64,000 nucleotides of DNA from Nonomuraea angiospora (GCF_014873145.1 NZ_JADBEK010000001.1:10230001-10294000), one strand, 5' to 3'; numbered from the stretch's first letter, positions 34,606 to 44,363 are shown. Translations and numbers: made by a program. Notes: generated by a model not told the origin, from the sequence alone.

Positions 34606-36431
34606 CACGGGTTGTTGGGGTCGAGCCAGAGGTTGGTGTAGTCGTAGAGCTGGAACGCCGGCAGGTACAGGGCGTTCTGCACGCGCTTGCTCTTGTAGGC
34701 CGGCGTGTTCTGGTTGTTGAGCGGCACGATCACCGCGTCGCCCATCACCGTCGTGTCGACCTCGTGCCACAGCGCGGCCGCCTTGGTCTGGTCCTGCTGG
34801 GCCAGCGCCTGCTTGATCAGCGAGTCCACCTTGGGGTTGCTGTAGCAGCCGTAGTTGCTGGTGCCGGGGTTGCAGTTGGTCTCGAACAGCGGCTGGACGA
34901 CCGCGCGGCCGTTGTTGCCGTACCAGTCGGGGACCCAGCCGGGCGCCGAGATGTCCCACTTGCCGGCCTTGGCGATGGACGGGTTCTGCAGGAAGGCGCC
35001 GTAGTAGTCGCCCTGCCGGACCGGCAGCCCCTTCACCGTGATCCCGCACTTCTGCAGGTCCGCCGAGTACGACTGGAAGTTGGCCGGGTGGTTGCCCGCG
35101 TTGCGGAAGGCGCCGATGAGGGTCAGCCCGTTCGGGTAGCCGGCCTCGGTGAGCAGCTGCTTGCACTTGGCCGGGTCGCCCGCGTCACCCGGGCTCGGGT
35201 ACGGGTTGTACTCCTGGTAGCCGATGTTGCCCGGCGGGATGGCGGTGTGCAGCGGCGTGGCCACGTCGGCGCCGCCGTAGACCTTGGCGATGGCGACCTT
35301 GCTGACCGCGTACTCGATGGCCTGGCGGACCTTGAGCTTGCCCATGGCGCCGCCGGCGTTCTTGCTCTGCAGGTTGAAGACGATGTACGGGTTGCTCACC
35401 GCGCCCGGGAAGATCGTGAAGTTGGGGTCGCCGGAGCTCTTGAGCCGCGGGATCTGCGCGGTCGGCACCGGCAGGTCCCACGACAGGTCGGCGCTGCCGG
35501 CCTCGAGCTGCTGCTGCACCGCGTCCGGCTCGTTGACGCCCATCTTGACCTCGATGGCGTTCACGTACTGGTGCCTGATCGGGTCGGACTCCTGCTTCCA
35601 GGCCGGGTTCCGCTCCAGCCTGATCGACTTGGTGGCCACGTACTGGGTGATCCGGTACGGGCCGTCGGAGATCGTGTGCTGGCGGAACGTGGCGTCGTCC
35701 GGCACGTACTGGTCGTACTCCTTGGGCGCGGCCACGGAGAAGTTCAGCGACAGGATGTTGAGGAAGTCGCTGGCGGGCTGGGTCAGCGTGAACACCAGCG
35801 TCTTGTCGCCCCTGGCCTGGACGCCCGCGATCTCGTGGGAGTTCTGGAAGTCGGCCAGCGCCGCCGCGGTGGGCTTGGCCTTGGTGAACGCCTTGGCGTA
35901 GGCGTCGCAGTACGCCTGCATGCCCTTGATCGTGCTCGTGTAGTAGCCGGGCGCGCCGGAGCCCGCCACGGGGTTGCAGATCCGCTTGAAGCCGCGGACG
36001 AAGTCGCCCGCCGTCACCTCGCGCGGCGGCTGCGTGTCCCACTGCACGCCGTCACGGAGCTTGATCGTGTACGTGAGCCCGTCGGCGCTCAGGCCGCCGT
36101 TGCCCGTCGTGGGCAGCTCGGAGGCGACGTCGGGGACGAGCGTGAAGCCCTTGGTGGTGTCGGCCCCCTTCGCCACCCCGTTGAGCCCGAAGAGCCCGCG
36201 CGCGTACGTGCGCAGGATCCCGTTGGTGACCGTGTAGTACGAGCTCGTGGGGTCGAGGTGATCGACGTCCCCGCCGCCCACGAGCCTGAGCGTGCCCCCG
36301 GAAACCGGCTGGCCCGGGGCGGAGGAGGTGGGCGGCGCGGAATTCCTGGCTCCGGTGTCTGTCTGGCAGGCGGTGGCGAACAAAGTTGCGAAGACCGCCA
36401 CGGCAATGCTGAAATGGCGCATGCTGGCCAT
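34605..36431 (-). CDS. Peptide ABC transporter solute-binding lipoprotein (second system)
   Basis: Family 5 binding protein of 608 residues, first gene of the transporter. ATG at 36431 is chosen for GAGGGAGG 4 bp upstream. The signal peptide runs [18 protein letters not shown], with lipobox Cys about residue 22. The mature protein begins with a Thr/Ser/Pro linker and [20 protein letters not shown]. It is longer than the paralogue at 12677 and carries four Cys in the C-terminal part (ICNPVAG, AYCDAY, ETNCNPG, YGCYSNP) that could form disulfides. Substrate unknown, likely peptides given the peptidase gene upstream. Confidence 0.92.
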   Translation of the reverse strand: MASMRHFSIAVAVFATLFATACQTDTGARNSAPPTSSAPGQPVSGGTLRLVGGGDVDHLDPTSSYYTVTNGILRTYARGLFGLNGVAKGADTTKGFTLVPDVASELPTTGNGGLSADGLTYTIKLRDGVQWDTQPPREVTAGDFVRGFKRICNPVAGSGAPGYYTSTIKGMQAYCDAYAKAFTKAKPTAAALADFQNSHEIAGVQARGDKTLVFTLTQPASDFLNILSLNFSVAAPKEYDQYVPDDATFRQHTISDGPYRITQYVATKSIRLERNPAWKQESDPIRHQYVNAIEVKMGVNEPDAVQQQLEAGSADLSWDLPVPTAQIPRLKSSGDPNFTIFPGAVSNPYIVFNLQSKNAGGAMGKLKVRQAIEYAVSKVAIAKVYGGADVATPLHTAIPPGNIGYQEYNPYPSPGDAGDPAKCKQLLTEAGYPNGLTLIGAFRNAGNHPANFQSYSADLQKCGITVKGLPVRQGDYYGAFLQNPSIAKAGKWDISAPGWVPDWYGNNGRAVVQPLFETNCNPGTSNYGCYSNPKVDSLIKQALAQQDQTKAAALWHEVDTTVMGDAVIVPLNNQNTPAYKSKRVQNALYLPAFQLYDYTNLWLDPNNP

Positions 36432-36551
36432 CTGGCCTCCCTCGTGCCGAGATGCGGGGCGTGCATGGCTGGCCGTGTGGGGCGTGCGCCGTGGCCGCGG
36501 AGCACGTCCCACCTTGCATGGTCACGCGCGAGGGAGCGCAATTGAAAAGGC

Positions 36552-36565
36552 CGGTTATGTAACCG
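36552..36565. promoter_or_regulatory. Palindrome upstream of the second peptide importer
   Basis: CGGTTA-TG-TAACCG is a perfect 14-bp palindrome 121 bp upstream of the binding-protein ATG, inside an AT-rich stretch (36540-36628) that stands out from the 70 percent-plus GC background. A second dyad AATTC-N7-GAATT (36606-36622) sits just after the peptidase stop. The first is a candidate operator, the second a candidate weak terminator. Confidence 0.45.
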
Positions 36566-36628
36566 ATGACGATTAGCGACTGGCAAGTAATATCGATTTG
36601 GTGCGAATTCTGTTAAAGAATTACGACA

Positions 36629-38437
36629 TTAGCTAAAAAGCTGCTGGTAGAAGGCCAACTCAGCGGCCAGCGCGGTCATCCGCGTCTCCGTGCGGCGGAA
36701 GCCGTGCGACTCGCCCTCGAACGCCAGATACGTGCACGGCACGCCCCGCTCCGACAGCGCGTCCGCGAACGCCGCCGACTGCTCGGGCGGCACCACGGGA
36801 TCGTCGAGCCCCTGCAGGAGCAGCATGGGGCAGCTCACGCCGTTCACGAGGGCGAGCGGCTCGCGGGAGGCGTACACCTGCGGGTCCTCCGGCCCCACCA
36901 GCCACTCCACGTAGCGTGACTCGAAGTCGTGGGTGTGCGCCGCGAGGGGCGCGAGCGCGCTGACGCCGAAGTACGACACCCCGCCCGCGAACACGTCGGA
37001 CCGGCAGCAGGCCGCCATCACGGTCCACCCGCCGGCGCTGCCGCCGCGCACCGCGATCCTGCGCGGGTCGGCCAGCCCCTCGGCGGCCAGCCACCGGGCT
37101 GCGGCGATCGTGTCGGCCACGTCCACCAGCCCCCACTGCCCCTTCAGCCGCTCGCGGTAGGCCCGGCCGTAGCCGGTCGAGCCGCCGTAGTTGACGTCGA
37201 GCACGCCGATGCCGCGCGAGGTCAGGAACGCCTTCTCCAGGTCGAGCGCGGTGTCGGCGTGCGCGGTCGGCCCTCCGTGCACGAAGATCACGTAGGGTGG
37301 CGTGCCCTCGGTCGCCGGACCGTACGGCGGGTAGAGGAAGGCAGGCGCGGGCGACTCGACAGCGCGTGGAACGGGCAGGAGGGCCTGGTCGGGCAGCCGC
37401 GAGAGGTCGCTCTTGAGCGCGCCGGCCGCGCCGGAGGCGACGTCCACGCTGACGACCGACCGGGGGAACGTGGGGGCGTACCCGATGCCGACCACGGACG
37501 TGCCCTCGGCGGCCAGCGCCGCGTCCCACCCGTCGTAGGGCACCTCGAGGTCGGCCAGCGTGCCCGAGCGGGGGTCCAGCACGCCCAGCCGCAGGTCGCC
37601 ACGGCCGTGCAGGACCGCCAGGCGGCCGTCGCCGAGCACGGTGTAAGGGTGCCCGCCCAGCCGCCACGGCGGCAGCGTGAACTCCTCCTCGGCGGCGTGG
37701 AGCGCCCGGAGCCCGTCGCCGCGCAGGCCGACCTCGTAGAGGTTCCACCAGCCGGAGCAGTCGGAGACCAGGTAGAGGCTGGAGTCGTCCTTCCAGGCCG
37801 GGGCCAGTACGGACTCGGCCGGGCCGCCCTTCACCGTCCAGGCCTCGCCGCCCGACAGGCGGGTGACGCGCAGCTCGGTGCCGTCCCAGGGCATGCGCGG
37901 GTGGTCCCAGCAGACGTAGGCCAGGTGCCGCCCGTCGGGGGAGAGGGCGGGAGAGGCGTAGAAGTCGCAGCCGGTGGCCCACTCGTGGATCTCGCCGCCG
38001 TCCAGCGAGATCGACACGATCGCCCGGGTGACCTTGCCCTCCTCGGCGTGGCGCTCGCGCACGCACCAGACCTGGCCGTCGCGCACCAGCGGATCCGCGT
38101 AGCGGCATCCCTCGTCCGTGATGGGTTTCGGGTCGCCGTAATCGCCCAGAATGTACAGGCGCTGGTCTTTGAAGTTGGCGAAGACCACTTCGCCCCCGGT
38201 TGTGATGGCGTACGGCCTGCCGCCGTACTCGTGGACCCTGGTGCGCGCGCTCCATGGGGCCCGCAGCAGGTCACGCTGGGTGCCGTCGGCGTCGCGGCAC
38301 ACGATCGTGGTGCGCCCGCCCTCGTCCGGACGGTCCTCGGTCCACCAGATCCGGCCGTCCTGGGCCGTGGGCCAGCCGGGGCGCACGCCGGAGGCGGCCA
38401 CGTCTCTGGTCGAGATGGGGGAGGGCCAGAAAGGCAT
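36629..38437 (-). CDS. S9 family (prolyl oligopeptidase/acylaminoacyl-peptidase) serine peptidase
   Basis: Cytosolic serine peptidase of 602 residues. The first 340 residues form a beta-propeller-like domain with WD/TolB-type repeats (LSPDGRHLAYVCWD). The C-terminal alpha/beta hydrolase domain begins near PPYVIFVHGGPTAHAD, with nucleophile GGSAGG, the acid in LLQGLDDPVVPPEQ and the base His in FEGESHGF. No signal peptide. The ATG at 38437 follows AGGA. It probably cleaves short peptides imported by the neighbouring ABC system, 197 bp downstream on the same strand. Confidence 0.9.
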   Translation of the reverse strand: MPFWPSPISTRDVAASGVRPGWPTAQDGRIWWTEDRPDEGGRTTIVCRDADGTQRDLLRAPWSARTRVHEYGGRPYAITTGGEVVFANFKDQRLYILGDYGDPKPITDEGCRYADPLVRDGQVWCVRERHAEEGKVTRAIVSISLDGGEIHEWATGCDFYASPALSPDGRHLAYVCWDHPRMPWDGTELRVTRLSGGEAWTVKGGPAESVLAPAWKDDSSLYLVSDCSGWWNLYEVGLRGDGLRALHAAEEEFTLPPWRLGGHPYTVLGDGRLAVLHGRGDLRLGVLDPRSGTLADLEVPYDGWDAALAAEGTSVVGIGYAPTFPRSVVSVDVASGAAGALKSDLSRLPDQALLPVPRAVESPAPAFLYPPYGPATEGTPPYVIFVHGGPTAHADTALDLEKAFLTSRGIGVLDVNYGGSTGYGRAYRERLKGQWGLVDVADTIAAARWLAAEGLADPRRIAVRGGSAGGWTVMAACCRSDVFAGGVSYFGVSALAPLAAHTHDFESRYVEWLVGPEDPQVYASREPLALVNGVSCPMLLLQGLDDPVVPPEQSAAFADALSERGVPCTYLAFEGESHGFRRTETRMTALAAELAFYQQLFS

Positions 38438-38468
38438 ACCCGCATCCTGCCGGAAGATCGGCAACGGC

Positions 38469-38484
38469 GTGGGGCGGTCCCCAC
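38469..38484 (-). terminator. Short hairpin after the second glutamate-binding protein gene
   Basis: GTGGGG-CGGT-CCCCAC is a perfect 6-bp stem with a 4-nt loop, 3 bp past the stop codon of the gene at 38488. It has no U-tract, so termination efficiency is uncertain. Confidence 0.45.
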
Positions 38485-38487
38485 AGT

Positions 38488-39333
38488 TCAGGGGCACCCC
38501 ACGGGTGACGGCAGGGACGACGGCAGCTTGAGCCCCGTCTTGCCGAACCATCTGCGCAGCAGCCGCGTGGCCGTGCCGTCGTGCCACATCGAGGCGACCG
38601 CCTGGTCGACGGCCTCGCAGGTGGCGGTGTCGCCCTTCTTGATGCCGACTCCCCAGTGCTCCTCGCTGACGGGGTCGTTCAGCAGCCGGAAGCGGCCCGG
38701 CTCCTGCTCGGCGAAGCCCGCCAGGACCAGGTTCTCGGTGCTGACCGCGTCGAGCTTGCCGTCGTCGAGCTTGCGTACGCAGTCGGAGTAGTTGGCCGCC
38801 GGCACCAGCCGCATGGGCAGGCTCAGCTTGCCGTTGGGCGGGGGATCGACGATCCGCCGGTACGAGTTCGAGCCCTCCGCCAGGCAGAGCCGCTTGCCCC
38901 GCAGGTCGCTCACCTTTTTGATGCTGGTGTCGCCCGCGCGGACCATCGTGTCCTGCGTGGTGACGATGTAGGGCCCGCCGAAGGTCACCTTGGGCCGGCG
39001 CGACGGGGTGACGCTGTAGGTGGCGACGATGAGGTCCACGCTGCCGTTCTGGAGCAGCGCCTCACGGGTGGACGAGGGTGACTCGCGCCAGGTGATCTGC
39101 ATGTGCCGGCCGCGGGCGAGATAGTTGACGATGTACCTGGCCACGTCCACGTCGAAGCCCTCGGGAGGGCCGTCCCCGGTCTTCAGGCCCAGGCTCGGCT
39201 GGTCCCACTTGGTGCCGACGACGACCCGGCCGGCGTTCCTGATCTTGTCCACGACGGTGGTGTAGGAGCCCGCGCCGCCGCACGCGGCGGCCAATGCCAC
39301 CACGGCCGCCCCCGCGAGCGCCACGCCACGCAT
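38488..39333 (-). CDS. Second glutamate-type solute-binding lipoprotein
   Basis: Polar amino-acid binding protein (family 3) of about 281 residues. It has lipobox LAAAC and the same signature as the upstream paralogue: GTKWDQPSLGLK, EGFDVDVAR, VDLIVATYSVTP, VTFGGPY and ATCEAVDQAV. The start is uncertain: ATG at 39333 gives a short signal, while a TTG at 39357 adds eight residues; neither has a good ribosome-binding site. It is a duplicate of the gluB-like gene at 41094 but placed after gluD and behind a strong hairpin, so it may be expressed separately. Arg-rich, unlike the Lys-rich paralogue. Confidence 0.85.
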   Translation of the reverse strand: MRGVALAGAAVVALAAACGGAGSYTTVVDKIRNAGRVVVGTKWDQPSLGLKTGDGPPEGFDVDVARYIVNYLARGRHMQITWRESPSSTREALLQNGSVDLIVATYSVTPSRRPKVTFGGPYIVTTQDTMVRAGDTSIKKVSDLRGKRLCLAEGSNSYRRIVDPPPNGKLSLPMRLVPAANYSDCVRKLDDGKLDAVSTENLVLAGFAEQEPGRFRLLNDPVSEEHWGVGIKKGDTATCEAVDQAVASMWHDGTATRLLRRWFGKTGLKLPSSLPSPVGCP

Positions 39334-39417
39334 GGAGACAGTCTGGGGGCTGGGCAAACCGTTCGGACCGGTCTTGGGGCGGTTTCAACGGAGAAATGGG
39401 ATCCTCTTGGAGATTTG

Positions 39418-39451
39418 CGGACGTACGGGCGCAAACACGCCCGTACGTCCG
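39418..39451 (-). terminator. Strong hairpin after gluD
   Basis: A perfect 14-bp stem (39418-39431 with 39438-39451; centre ACGTACGGGCG) and a 6-nt loop, beginning 1 bp beyond the gluD stop codon. On the minus strand CAAATCT follows. It could terminate or attenuate transcription into the second binding-protein gene. Confidence 0.75.
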
Positions 39452-39452
39452 G

Positions 39453-40370
39453 TCACTCCACGGGACGGTCGGGGGCCAGCCCGGCGTCCTCGGTGCCCTC
39501 ACCCGCGCCCACGCTGACCTCGGCCGAGCCGGGCGCCGCGATCGGGGCGGCGGCCGTCTTACGGCTGCGCCTGCTACGCCGCTCCAGCCGCGTGGCCAGG
39601 AAGCTCAGCGCCATGTTGAGCGCCACGTAGATGATCCCGATGACGATCGCCGCGGGGATCAGCGAGCCGAAGAACCGGGCCGGCAGGATCTTGAAGCCGG
39701 TGTTGAGCAGGTCGACGTAGGCGATGATGTAGCCGAGCGCGGTGTCCTTCAGCAGCACCACGAGCTGGCTGACGATCGCCGGCATCATCGCCGTGACGGC
39801 CTGCGGCAGCAGCACCAGGCGCATGACCTGGTTCTTGCGCATGCCCACCGCGAACGCCGCCTCCGACTGGCCGCGCGGCACCGCGTGCACGCCCGCCCTG
39901 ACGACCTCGGCCAGCACCGAGCCGTTGTAGAGCATCAGGCCGATGACGACCGCCATGAACGTGTAGTCGCCGCCGCCCGCCACCGCCGGGGCGAGGTAGA
40001 AGATGAAGAAGATCAGCAGCAGCAGCGGGATGGCCCTGAAGACCTCGACCACCACGCCCGCCGGGACGCGGATCCAGGCGTGGTCGGAGAGCCTGGCCAG
40101 GCCGAAGACCGCCCCGAACACCAGCGCGAGCACCGCGGCCACCACGGCGGCCTGCAGCGTGCCGAGCAGGCCGGGGAAGATGTAGACCTCCCACGTCTCC
40201 CACTGCAGGAACGGCTGCCAGATCTTGCCTTCCCACTGGCCCTTGGCGTCGAAGCCGCGGTAGATGCCGTACAGGACGGCGGCCACGGCCACGACGCTGA
40301 CCACCGTGAGGAGGTTGTTGCGCACCCGCGCGCGCGGCCCGGGGGCGTCGAACAGGACTGTGGTGCTCAT
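39453..40370 (-). CDS. gluD: Glutamate ABC transporter permease GluD type
   Basis: Permease of 305 residues for polar amino acids. N-terminal helix NLLTVVSVVAVAAVLYGIYRG, then a periplasmic-type insertion, and the conserved EVFRAIPLLLLIFFIFYLAPA and EVVRAGVHAVPRGQSEAAFAVGMRKNQ coupling loop. The last 40 residues are a charged Ala/Pro tail that is not conserved. ATG overlaps the gluC stop by 4 bp. Confidence 0.9.
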   Translation of the reverse strand: MSTTVLFDAPGPRARVRNNLLTVVSVVAVAAVLYGIYRGFDAKGQWEGKIWQPFLQWETWEVYIFPGLLGTLQAAVVAAVLALVFGAVFGLARLSDHAWIRVPAGVVVEVFRAIPLLLLIFFIFYLAPAVAGGGDYTFMAVVIGLMLYNGSVLAEVVRAGVHAVPRGQSEAAFAVGMRKNQVMRLVLLPQAVTAMMPAIVSQLVVLLKDTALGYIIAYVDLLNTGFKILPARFFGSLIPAAIVIGIIYVALNMALSFLATRLERRSRRSRKTAAAPIAAPGSAEVSVGAGEGTEDAGLAPDRPVE

Positions 40371-41035
40371 CGCGCCACCGCCAGTCGCCTGGCCAGCCGG
40401 CCGGTGAAGTAGCCGATGGGCAGCGTCACGACCATGAAGGCGACCACGATGCCGAGGAAGATCGGGATCGACGCGCCGACCTGGTCGAAGGCTTCCTTCA
40501 TCTTGCTCGCGGAGTCCAGGGCGAACCCGCCGGCGGTCGCCACGGTCGTGTTCTTGACCATGGCGATCATCACGCTGCCGAGCGGGGCGATGACCGCGCG
40601 GAACGCCTGCGGGAGGATGATCATCCGCAGCGACTGCATGAACGTCAGCCCGATCGCCCTGGCCGCCTCGGCCTGCCCGAGCGGCACCGTGTTGATGCCC
40701 GAGCGCAGCGCCTCGCAGACGAAGGCCGCGGTGTAGGCCGACAGGCCCATCGAGACGATCCAGAACGAGTTGGTGCTGGGCACGTCGGAGAAGACGAGCC
40801 CGAGCTGGTCGCTGAGGCCGAGCGCGGAGAAGGCCAGCACCAGCGTGAGGGGGGTGTTGCGCACTATGTTGACGTAGATCGTGCCGGCCGCGCGCAGCAC
40901 CGGCGTGGGGGAAACTCGCATCGCCACCAGGACGGTGCCGAGAATGAGCGAGGTGATCGCGGCCACGATGGAGATTTTGATGTTCTCCAGGAACCCCAGT
41001 GCGAGGTCGGGCGCGTACCTAATCAGATCTTCCAT
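40367..41035 (-). CDS. gluC: Glutamate ABC transporter permease GluC type
   Basis: Permease of 222 residues. Helices begin with ENIKISIVAAITSLILGTVL; the family block YVNIVRNTPLTLVLAF and the coupling loop REAARAIG-like stretch GQAEAARAIGLTFMQSLR are intact. ATG at 41035 has GGAG 4 bp upstream and is preferred to an ATG 15 bp earlier. A strong hairpin separates it from gluB. Confidence 0.92.
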   Translation of the reverse strand: MEDLIRYAPDLALGFLENIKISIVAAITSLILGTVLVAMRVSPTPVLRAAGTIYVNIVRNTPLTLVLAFSALGLSDQLGLVFSDVPSTNSFWIVSMGLSAYTAAFVCEALRSGINTVPLGQAEAARAIGLTFMQSLRMIILPQAFRAVIAPLGSVMIAMVKNTTVATAGGFALDSASKMKEAFDQVGASIPIFLGIVVAFMVVTLPIGYFTGRLARRLAVAR

Positions 41036-41056
41036 CGTGCTCCACCGCATAGGGGA

Positions 41057-41082
41057 GCGGCGGCCGGGTCACCGGCCGCCGC
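41057..41082 (-). terminator. Intra-operon hairpin between gluB and gluC
   Basis: GCGGCGGCCGG (41057-41067) pairs perfectly with 41072-41082 around a GTCA loop. It lies between the binding-protein stop and the gluC ribosome-binding site. Such hairpins often protect the 3' end of the binding-protein message or attenuate read-through, raising binding protein over permease. Confidence 0.7.
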
Positions 41083-41093
41083 CTCTGGCATGA

Positions 41094-41954
41094 TCAGCTG
41101 CAGCCCTCGGCGGGCGGCGCCTCCTCCGACAACTTCAGGCCCTGAATGCCGCCGAACCACTTCTCCAGCAGCTGCTTCATGGTGCCGTCGTCCCAGAGCG
41201 CCTTCACCGCGGTGTTGACGGCCTCACAGGTCTTGGTGTCGCCCTTCTTCAGGCCGACGCCGTACTTCTCGTCCGTGAAGCCCTGGCCGAGCACCTTGAA
41301 GTTGCCGCCGGCCTGCTTGGCGAAGCCCGCCAGGATCAGGTCGTCGGTGGTGACGGCGTCGAGGTTGCTGCCGGTCAGCTTCTGCACGCACTCGGAGTAG
41401 TTGGCCGCGTCGACGGTGGTGGCGTCGATGTCGAGCTTGCCGTCCGGCGGCGGGTCGGTGATCCGCTTGTAGGAGTTGGAGCCGGAGGCCTTGCAGATCT
41501 TCTTGCCCTTGAGGTCCTGCGGCGTGTTGATCGCGGTGTCGTCCTTGCGGACCATCACGTCCTGGTGGGCGACGACGTAGGGGCCGCCGAAGGTGACCTT
41601 GCCCTTGCGCTCCTCGGTGATGGAGTAGGTGGCGAAGATGATGTCGACCGTGCCGTTCTGGAGGAACGGCTCGCGGTTGGAGGAGGCCGACTCCTTCCAC
41701 TCGACCTGCGGGTCCTTGCCGCCGTTCATCTGCTTCAGCACGGCCTTGGCCACGTCGACGTCGAAGCCCTCGGGCCCGTTGGGCCCCTTCAGGCCCAGGC
41801 TCGGCTGGTCCCACTTGGTGCCGACGACGATCGTGCCGCCGTCTTTGACCTTGTCCACCACGCTGGCGTAAGTCTTACTGCCGCCGCCGCAAGCGGTCAG
41901 ACCGGCGGCGAGTGCCGCTATCGAGAGCACCGCTCCCGTTCGACGCATGTGCAT
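41094..41954 (-). CDS. gluB: Glutamate-type solute-binding lipoprotein GluB
   Basis: Periplasmic-type binding protein (family 3), 286 residues, anchored by lipobox LTAC. Motifs GTKWDQPSLGLKG, EGFDVDVAKAVL, VDIIFATYSIT, VTFGGPYVVAHQD and KICKASGSNSYK. ATG at 41954 is chosen because GAGGCAGG lies 5 bp upstream; it yields MHMRRTGAVLSIAALAAGL as signal. Conserved Arg and Asp positions of glutamate binders appear present, but glutamate versus aspartate or glutamine cannot be fixed. Downstream of gluA by 18 bp. Confidence 0.92.
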   Translation of the reverse strand: MHMRRTGAVLSIAALAAGLTACGGGSKTYASVVDKVKDGGTIVVGTKWDQPSLGLKGPNGPEGFDVDVAKAVLKQMNGGKDPQVEWKESASSNREPFLQNGTVDIIFATYSITEERKGKVTFGGPYVVAHQDVMVRKDDTAINTPQDLKGKKICKASGSNSYKRITDPPPDGKLDIDATTVDAANYSECVQKLTGSNLDAVTTDDLILAGFAKQAGGNFKVLGQGFTDEKYGVGLKKGDTKTCEAVNTAVKALWDDGTMKQLLEKWFGGIQGLKLSEEAPPAEGCS

Positions 41955-41972
41955 GTATACCTGCCTCAATGA

Positions 41973-42728
41973 TCAGTGCGTGAGGATCTTGGAGAGAAAG
42001 TCACGCGCCCGGTCTGTCTGCGCGTTGGTGAAGAACTCGTCGGGGGTGTTCTCCTCCACGATCTGGCCGTCGGCCATGAAAACCACCCTATTGGCGGCTC
42101 TCCGGGCGAAGCCCATCTCGTGGGTGACGACCATCATGGTCATCCCGTCGCGAGCCAGCCCGATCATGACATCGAGCACCTCCTGCACCATCTCGGGGTC
42201 CAGAGCGGAGGTCGGCTCGTCGAACAGGATCATCTTCGGCTCCATCGCCAGCGCCCTGGCGATGGCGACGCGCTGCTGCTGGCCGCCGGAGAGCTGGGCC
42301 GGATATTTGTCCGCCTGCGCGGCGATGCCCACGCGTTCGAGCAGCTCCATGGCCCGCTTGTTGGCCGCGTCCTTCGAGACGCCGCGCACCTTCAGGGGGC
42401 CGAGCGTGACGTTGTCGCGGATGGTCTTGTGCGCGAACAGGTTGAACGACTGGAAGACCATGCCGACTTCGGAACGCAGCTTCGCCAGGCCCTTGCCCTC
42501 CTGGGGGAGCACCTGACCGTCAAAGATGATCTGGCCCTCGCTGATCGTCTCCAGACGGTTGATCGTGCGGCAGAGCGTGGACTTGCCTCCGCCCGAGGGA
42601 CCGATAACGACGAGCACCTCGCCGCGGGAGACGGTCAGGTTTATGTCCTTCAGGACGTGCAGCGCCCCGAAGTGTTTGTTGACGTTCTCCAACCGTACGA
42701 GTGGAGCGTCGTTACCGTTCTCCGTCAT
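41973..42728 (-). CDS. gluA: Glutamate ABC transporter ATP-binding protein GluA
   Basis: Polar amino-acid ATPase of 251 residues: Walker A GPSGGGKST, Q-loop MVFQSFNLFAHKT, signature LSGGQQQRVAIARALAMEPK, Walker B ILFDEPTSALDPE and switch His VVTHEMGFAR. First gene of the gluABCD-gluB2 run. The 138-bp space to the divergent miaB should hold its promoter; it is AT-rich at 42740-42795. Confidence 0.95.
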   Translation of the reverse strand: MTENGNDAPLVRLENVNKHFGALHVLKDINLTVSRGEVLVVIGPSGGGKSTLCRTINRLETISEGQIIFDGQVLPQEGKGLAKLRSEVGMVFQSFNLFAHKTIRDNVTLGPLKVRGVSKDAANKRAMELLERVGIAAQADKYPAQLSGGQQQRVAIARALAMEPKMILFDEPTSALDPEMVQEVLDVMIGLARDGMTMMVVTHEMGFARRAANRVVFMADGQIVEENTPDEFFTNAQTDRARDFLSKILTH

Positions 42729-42830
42729 GCGTCAAACCGTAGACGCTGTTAAGAGTGCTGGTCACTAACCAAGCAATACCGATCCGATCACATCATGCCA
42801 TCAAGCTGGCCTTTTAGCGCAGCCGGGACC

Positions 42831-42844
42831 GTCCGGAGCCGGAC
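42831..42844. promoter_or_regulatory. Palindrome upstream of miaB
   Basis: GTCCGG-AG-CCGGAC is a 14-bp perfect dyad 22 bp before the miaB ATG. A TACCCT hexamer at 42851-42856 resembles a -10 element and would give a very short leader. Candidate operator or hairpin; no family assigned. Confidence 0.3.
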
Positions 42845-42866
42845 AGCGACTACCCTTGAACATGCC

Positions 42867-44363
42867 ATGACTGTGACCCAGGAGGGCGCCCGCACATACG
42901 AAGTGCGCACATACGGGTGCCAGATGAACGTGCACGACTCCGAGCGGCTGTCCGGTCTGCTGGAGGACGCCGGCTACGTGCCCGCCCCCGACGGCGAGAC
43001 CGCCGACGTGGTCGTGTTCAACACGTGCGCCGTGCGGGAAAACGCCGACAACCGCCTCTACGGAAACCTCGGCCACCTGCGCCCCGCCAAGGTGAGCAAC
43101 CCGCGCATGCAGATCGCCGTGGGCGGCTGCCTGGCGCAGAAGGACCAGGGCGAGATCGTCCGCAAGGCGCCGTGGGTCGACGTGGTCTTCGGCACCCACA
43201 ACATCGGCTCGCTGCCGGTGCTGCTGGAGCGGGCCCGCATCGAGGGCGAGGCGCAGGTCGAGCTGAAGGAGTCGCTGGAGGTCTTCCCCTCCACGCTGCC
43301 CACCAAGCGCGAGTCCGCCTACGCCGCCTGGGTGTCCATCTCGGTCGGCTGCAACAACACGTGCACCTTCTGCATCGTGCCGTCGCTGCGCGGCAAGGAG
43401 AAGGACCGCCGCCCCGGCGACATCCTCGCCGAGGTCCAGACGCTGGTCGACCAGGGTGTGCTCGAGGTCACCCTGCTGGGCCAGAACGTCAACACCTACG
43501 GCGTCGAGTTCGGCGACCGCCTGGCCTTCGGCAAGCTCCTGCGCTCGTGCGGCACGATCGACGGCCTGGAGCGCGTGCGCTTCACCTCGCCCCACCCGGC
43601 GGCCTTCACCGACGACGTCATCGCCGCCATGGCCGAGACGCCCAACGTCATGCACCAGCTCCACATGCCCCTGCAGTCGGGCTCCTCGCGCCTCCTGCGC
43701 GCGATGCGCCGCTCCTACCGGGCGGAGCGCTACCTCGGCATCATCGAGCGGGTGCGCGCGGCCATGCCCGACGCGGCCATCTCGACCGACATCATCGTCG
43801 GCTTCCCGGGGGAGACCGAAGAGGACTTCCAGGCCACGCTCGACGTGGTCCGCGAGAGCCGCTTCGCCAACGCCTTCACCTTCCAATACTCCATCCGCCC
43901 CGGCACCCCGGCGGCCACCATGCCCGACCAGGTGCCCAAGGAGGTCGTGCAGGAGCGCTACGAGCGGCTCGTGGCCCTGCAGGAGGAGATCTCCTGGGAG
44001 GAGAACAAGAAGCAGGTGGGGCGCACGCTGGAGGTGCTGGTCGCCGAGGGCGAGGGCCGCAAGGACGACGCCACCCGCCGCCTGTCGGGCCGCGCCGCCG
44101 ACAACCGCCTGGTCCACTTCGCGGTCGGCGCCGAGACGCCGCGCCCCGGTGACATGGTCACGGTCGAGGTCACGTACGCGGCCCCGCACCACCTGGTGGC
44201 CGACGGCCCGGCGGCGACGGTCCGGCGCACGAGGGCCGGCGACGCCTGGGAGTCCCGCCAGGGCGGGGCGAAGCCCGCGCCGGGGGTCCTGCTGGGCATG
44301 CCCACCATCGGCCGCCCTGCCCCGGCCCCCGCCGCCCCTTCCGGAGCCTGCTCGGCCCACTGA
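42867..44363 (+). CDS. miaB: tRNA-2-methylthio-N6-dimethylallyladenosine synthase MiaB
   Basis: Radical-SAM methylthiotransferase acting on i6A37 of tRNA, 498 residues. The N-terminal MTTase domain has its three cluster cysteines in TYGCQMN (Cys18), FNTCAVRE and VGGCLAQK. The radical-SAM motif CNNTCTFC follows, then a C-terminal TRAM domain ([14 protein letters not shown] to VTVEVTYA). The Pro/Ala-rich tail is not conserved. ATG at 42867. It provides the second modification after MiaA, encoded at 48591. Confidence 0.97.
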   Translation: MTVTQEGARTYEVRTYGCQMNVHDSERLSGLLEDAGYVPAPDGETADVVVFNTCAVRENADNRLYGNLGHLRPAKVSNPRMQIAVGGCLAQKDQGEIVRKAPWVDVVFGTHNIGSLPVLLERARIEGEAQVELKESLEVFPSTLPTKRESAYAAWVSISVGCNNTCTFCIVPSLRGKEKDRRPGDILAEVQTLVDQGVLEVTLLGQNVNTYGVEFGDRLAFGKLLRSCGTIDGLERVRFTSPHPAAFTDDVIAAMAETPNVMHQLHMPLQSGSSRLLRAMRRSYRAERYLGIIERVRAAMPDAAISTDIIVGFPGETEEDFQATLDVVRESRFANAFTFQYSIRPGTPAATMPDQVPKEVVQERYERLVALQEEISWEENKKQVGRTLEVLVAEGEGRKDDATRRLSGRAADNRLVHFAVGAETPRPGDMVTVEVTYAAPHHLVADGPAATVRRTRAGDAWESRQGGAKPAPGVLLGMPTIGRPAPAPAAPSGACSAH

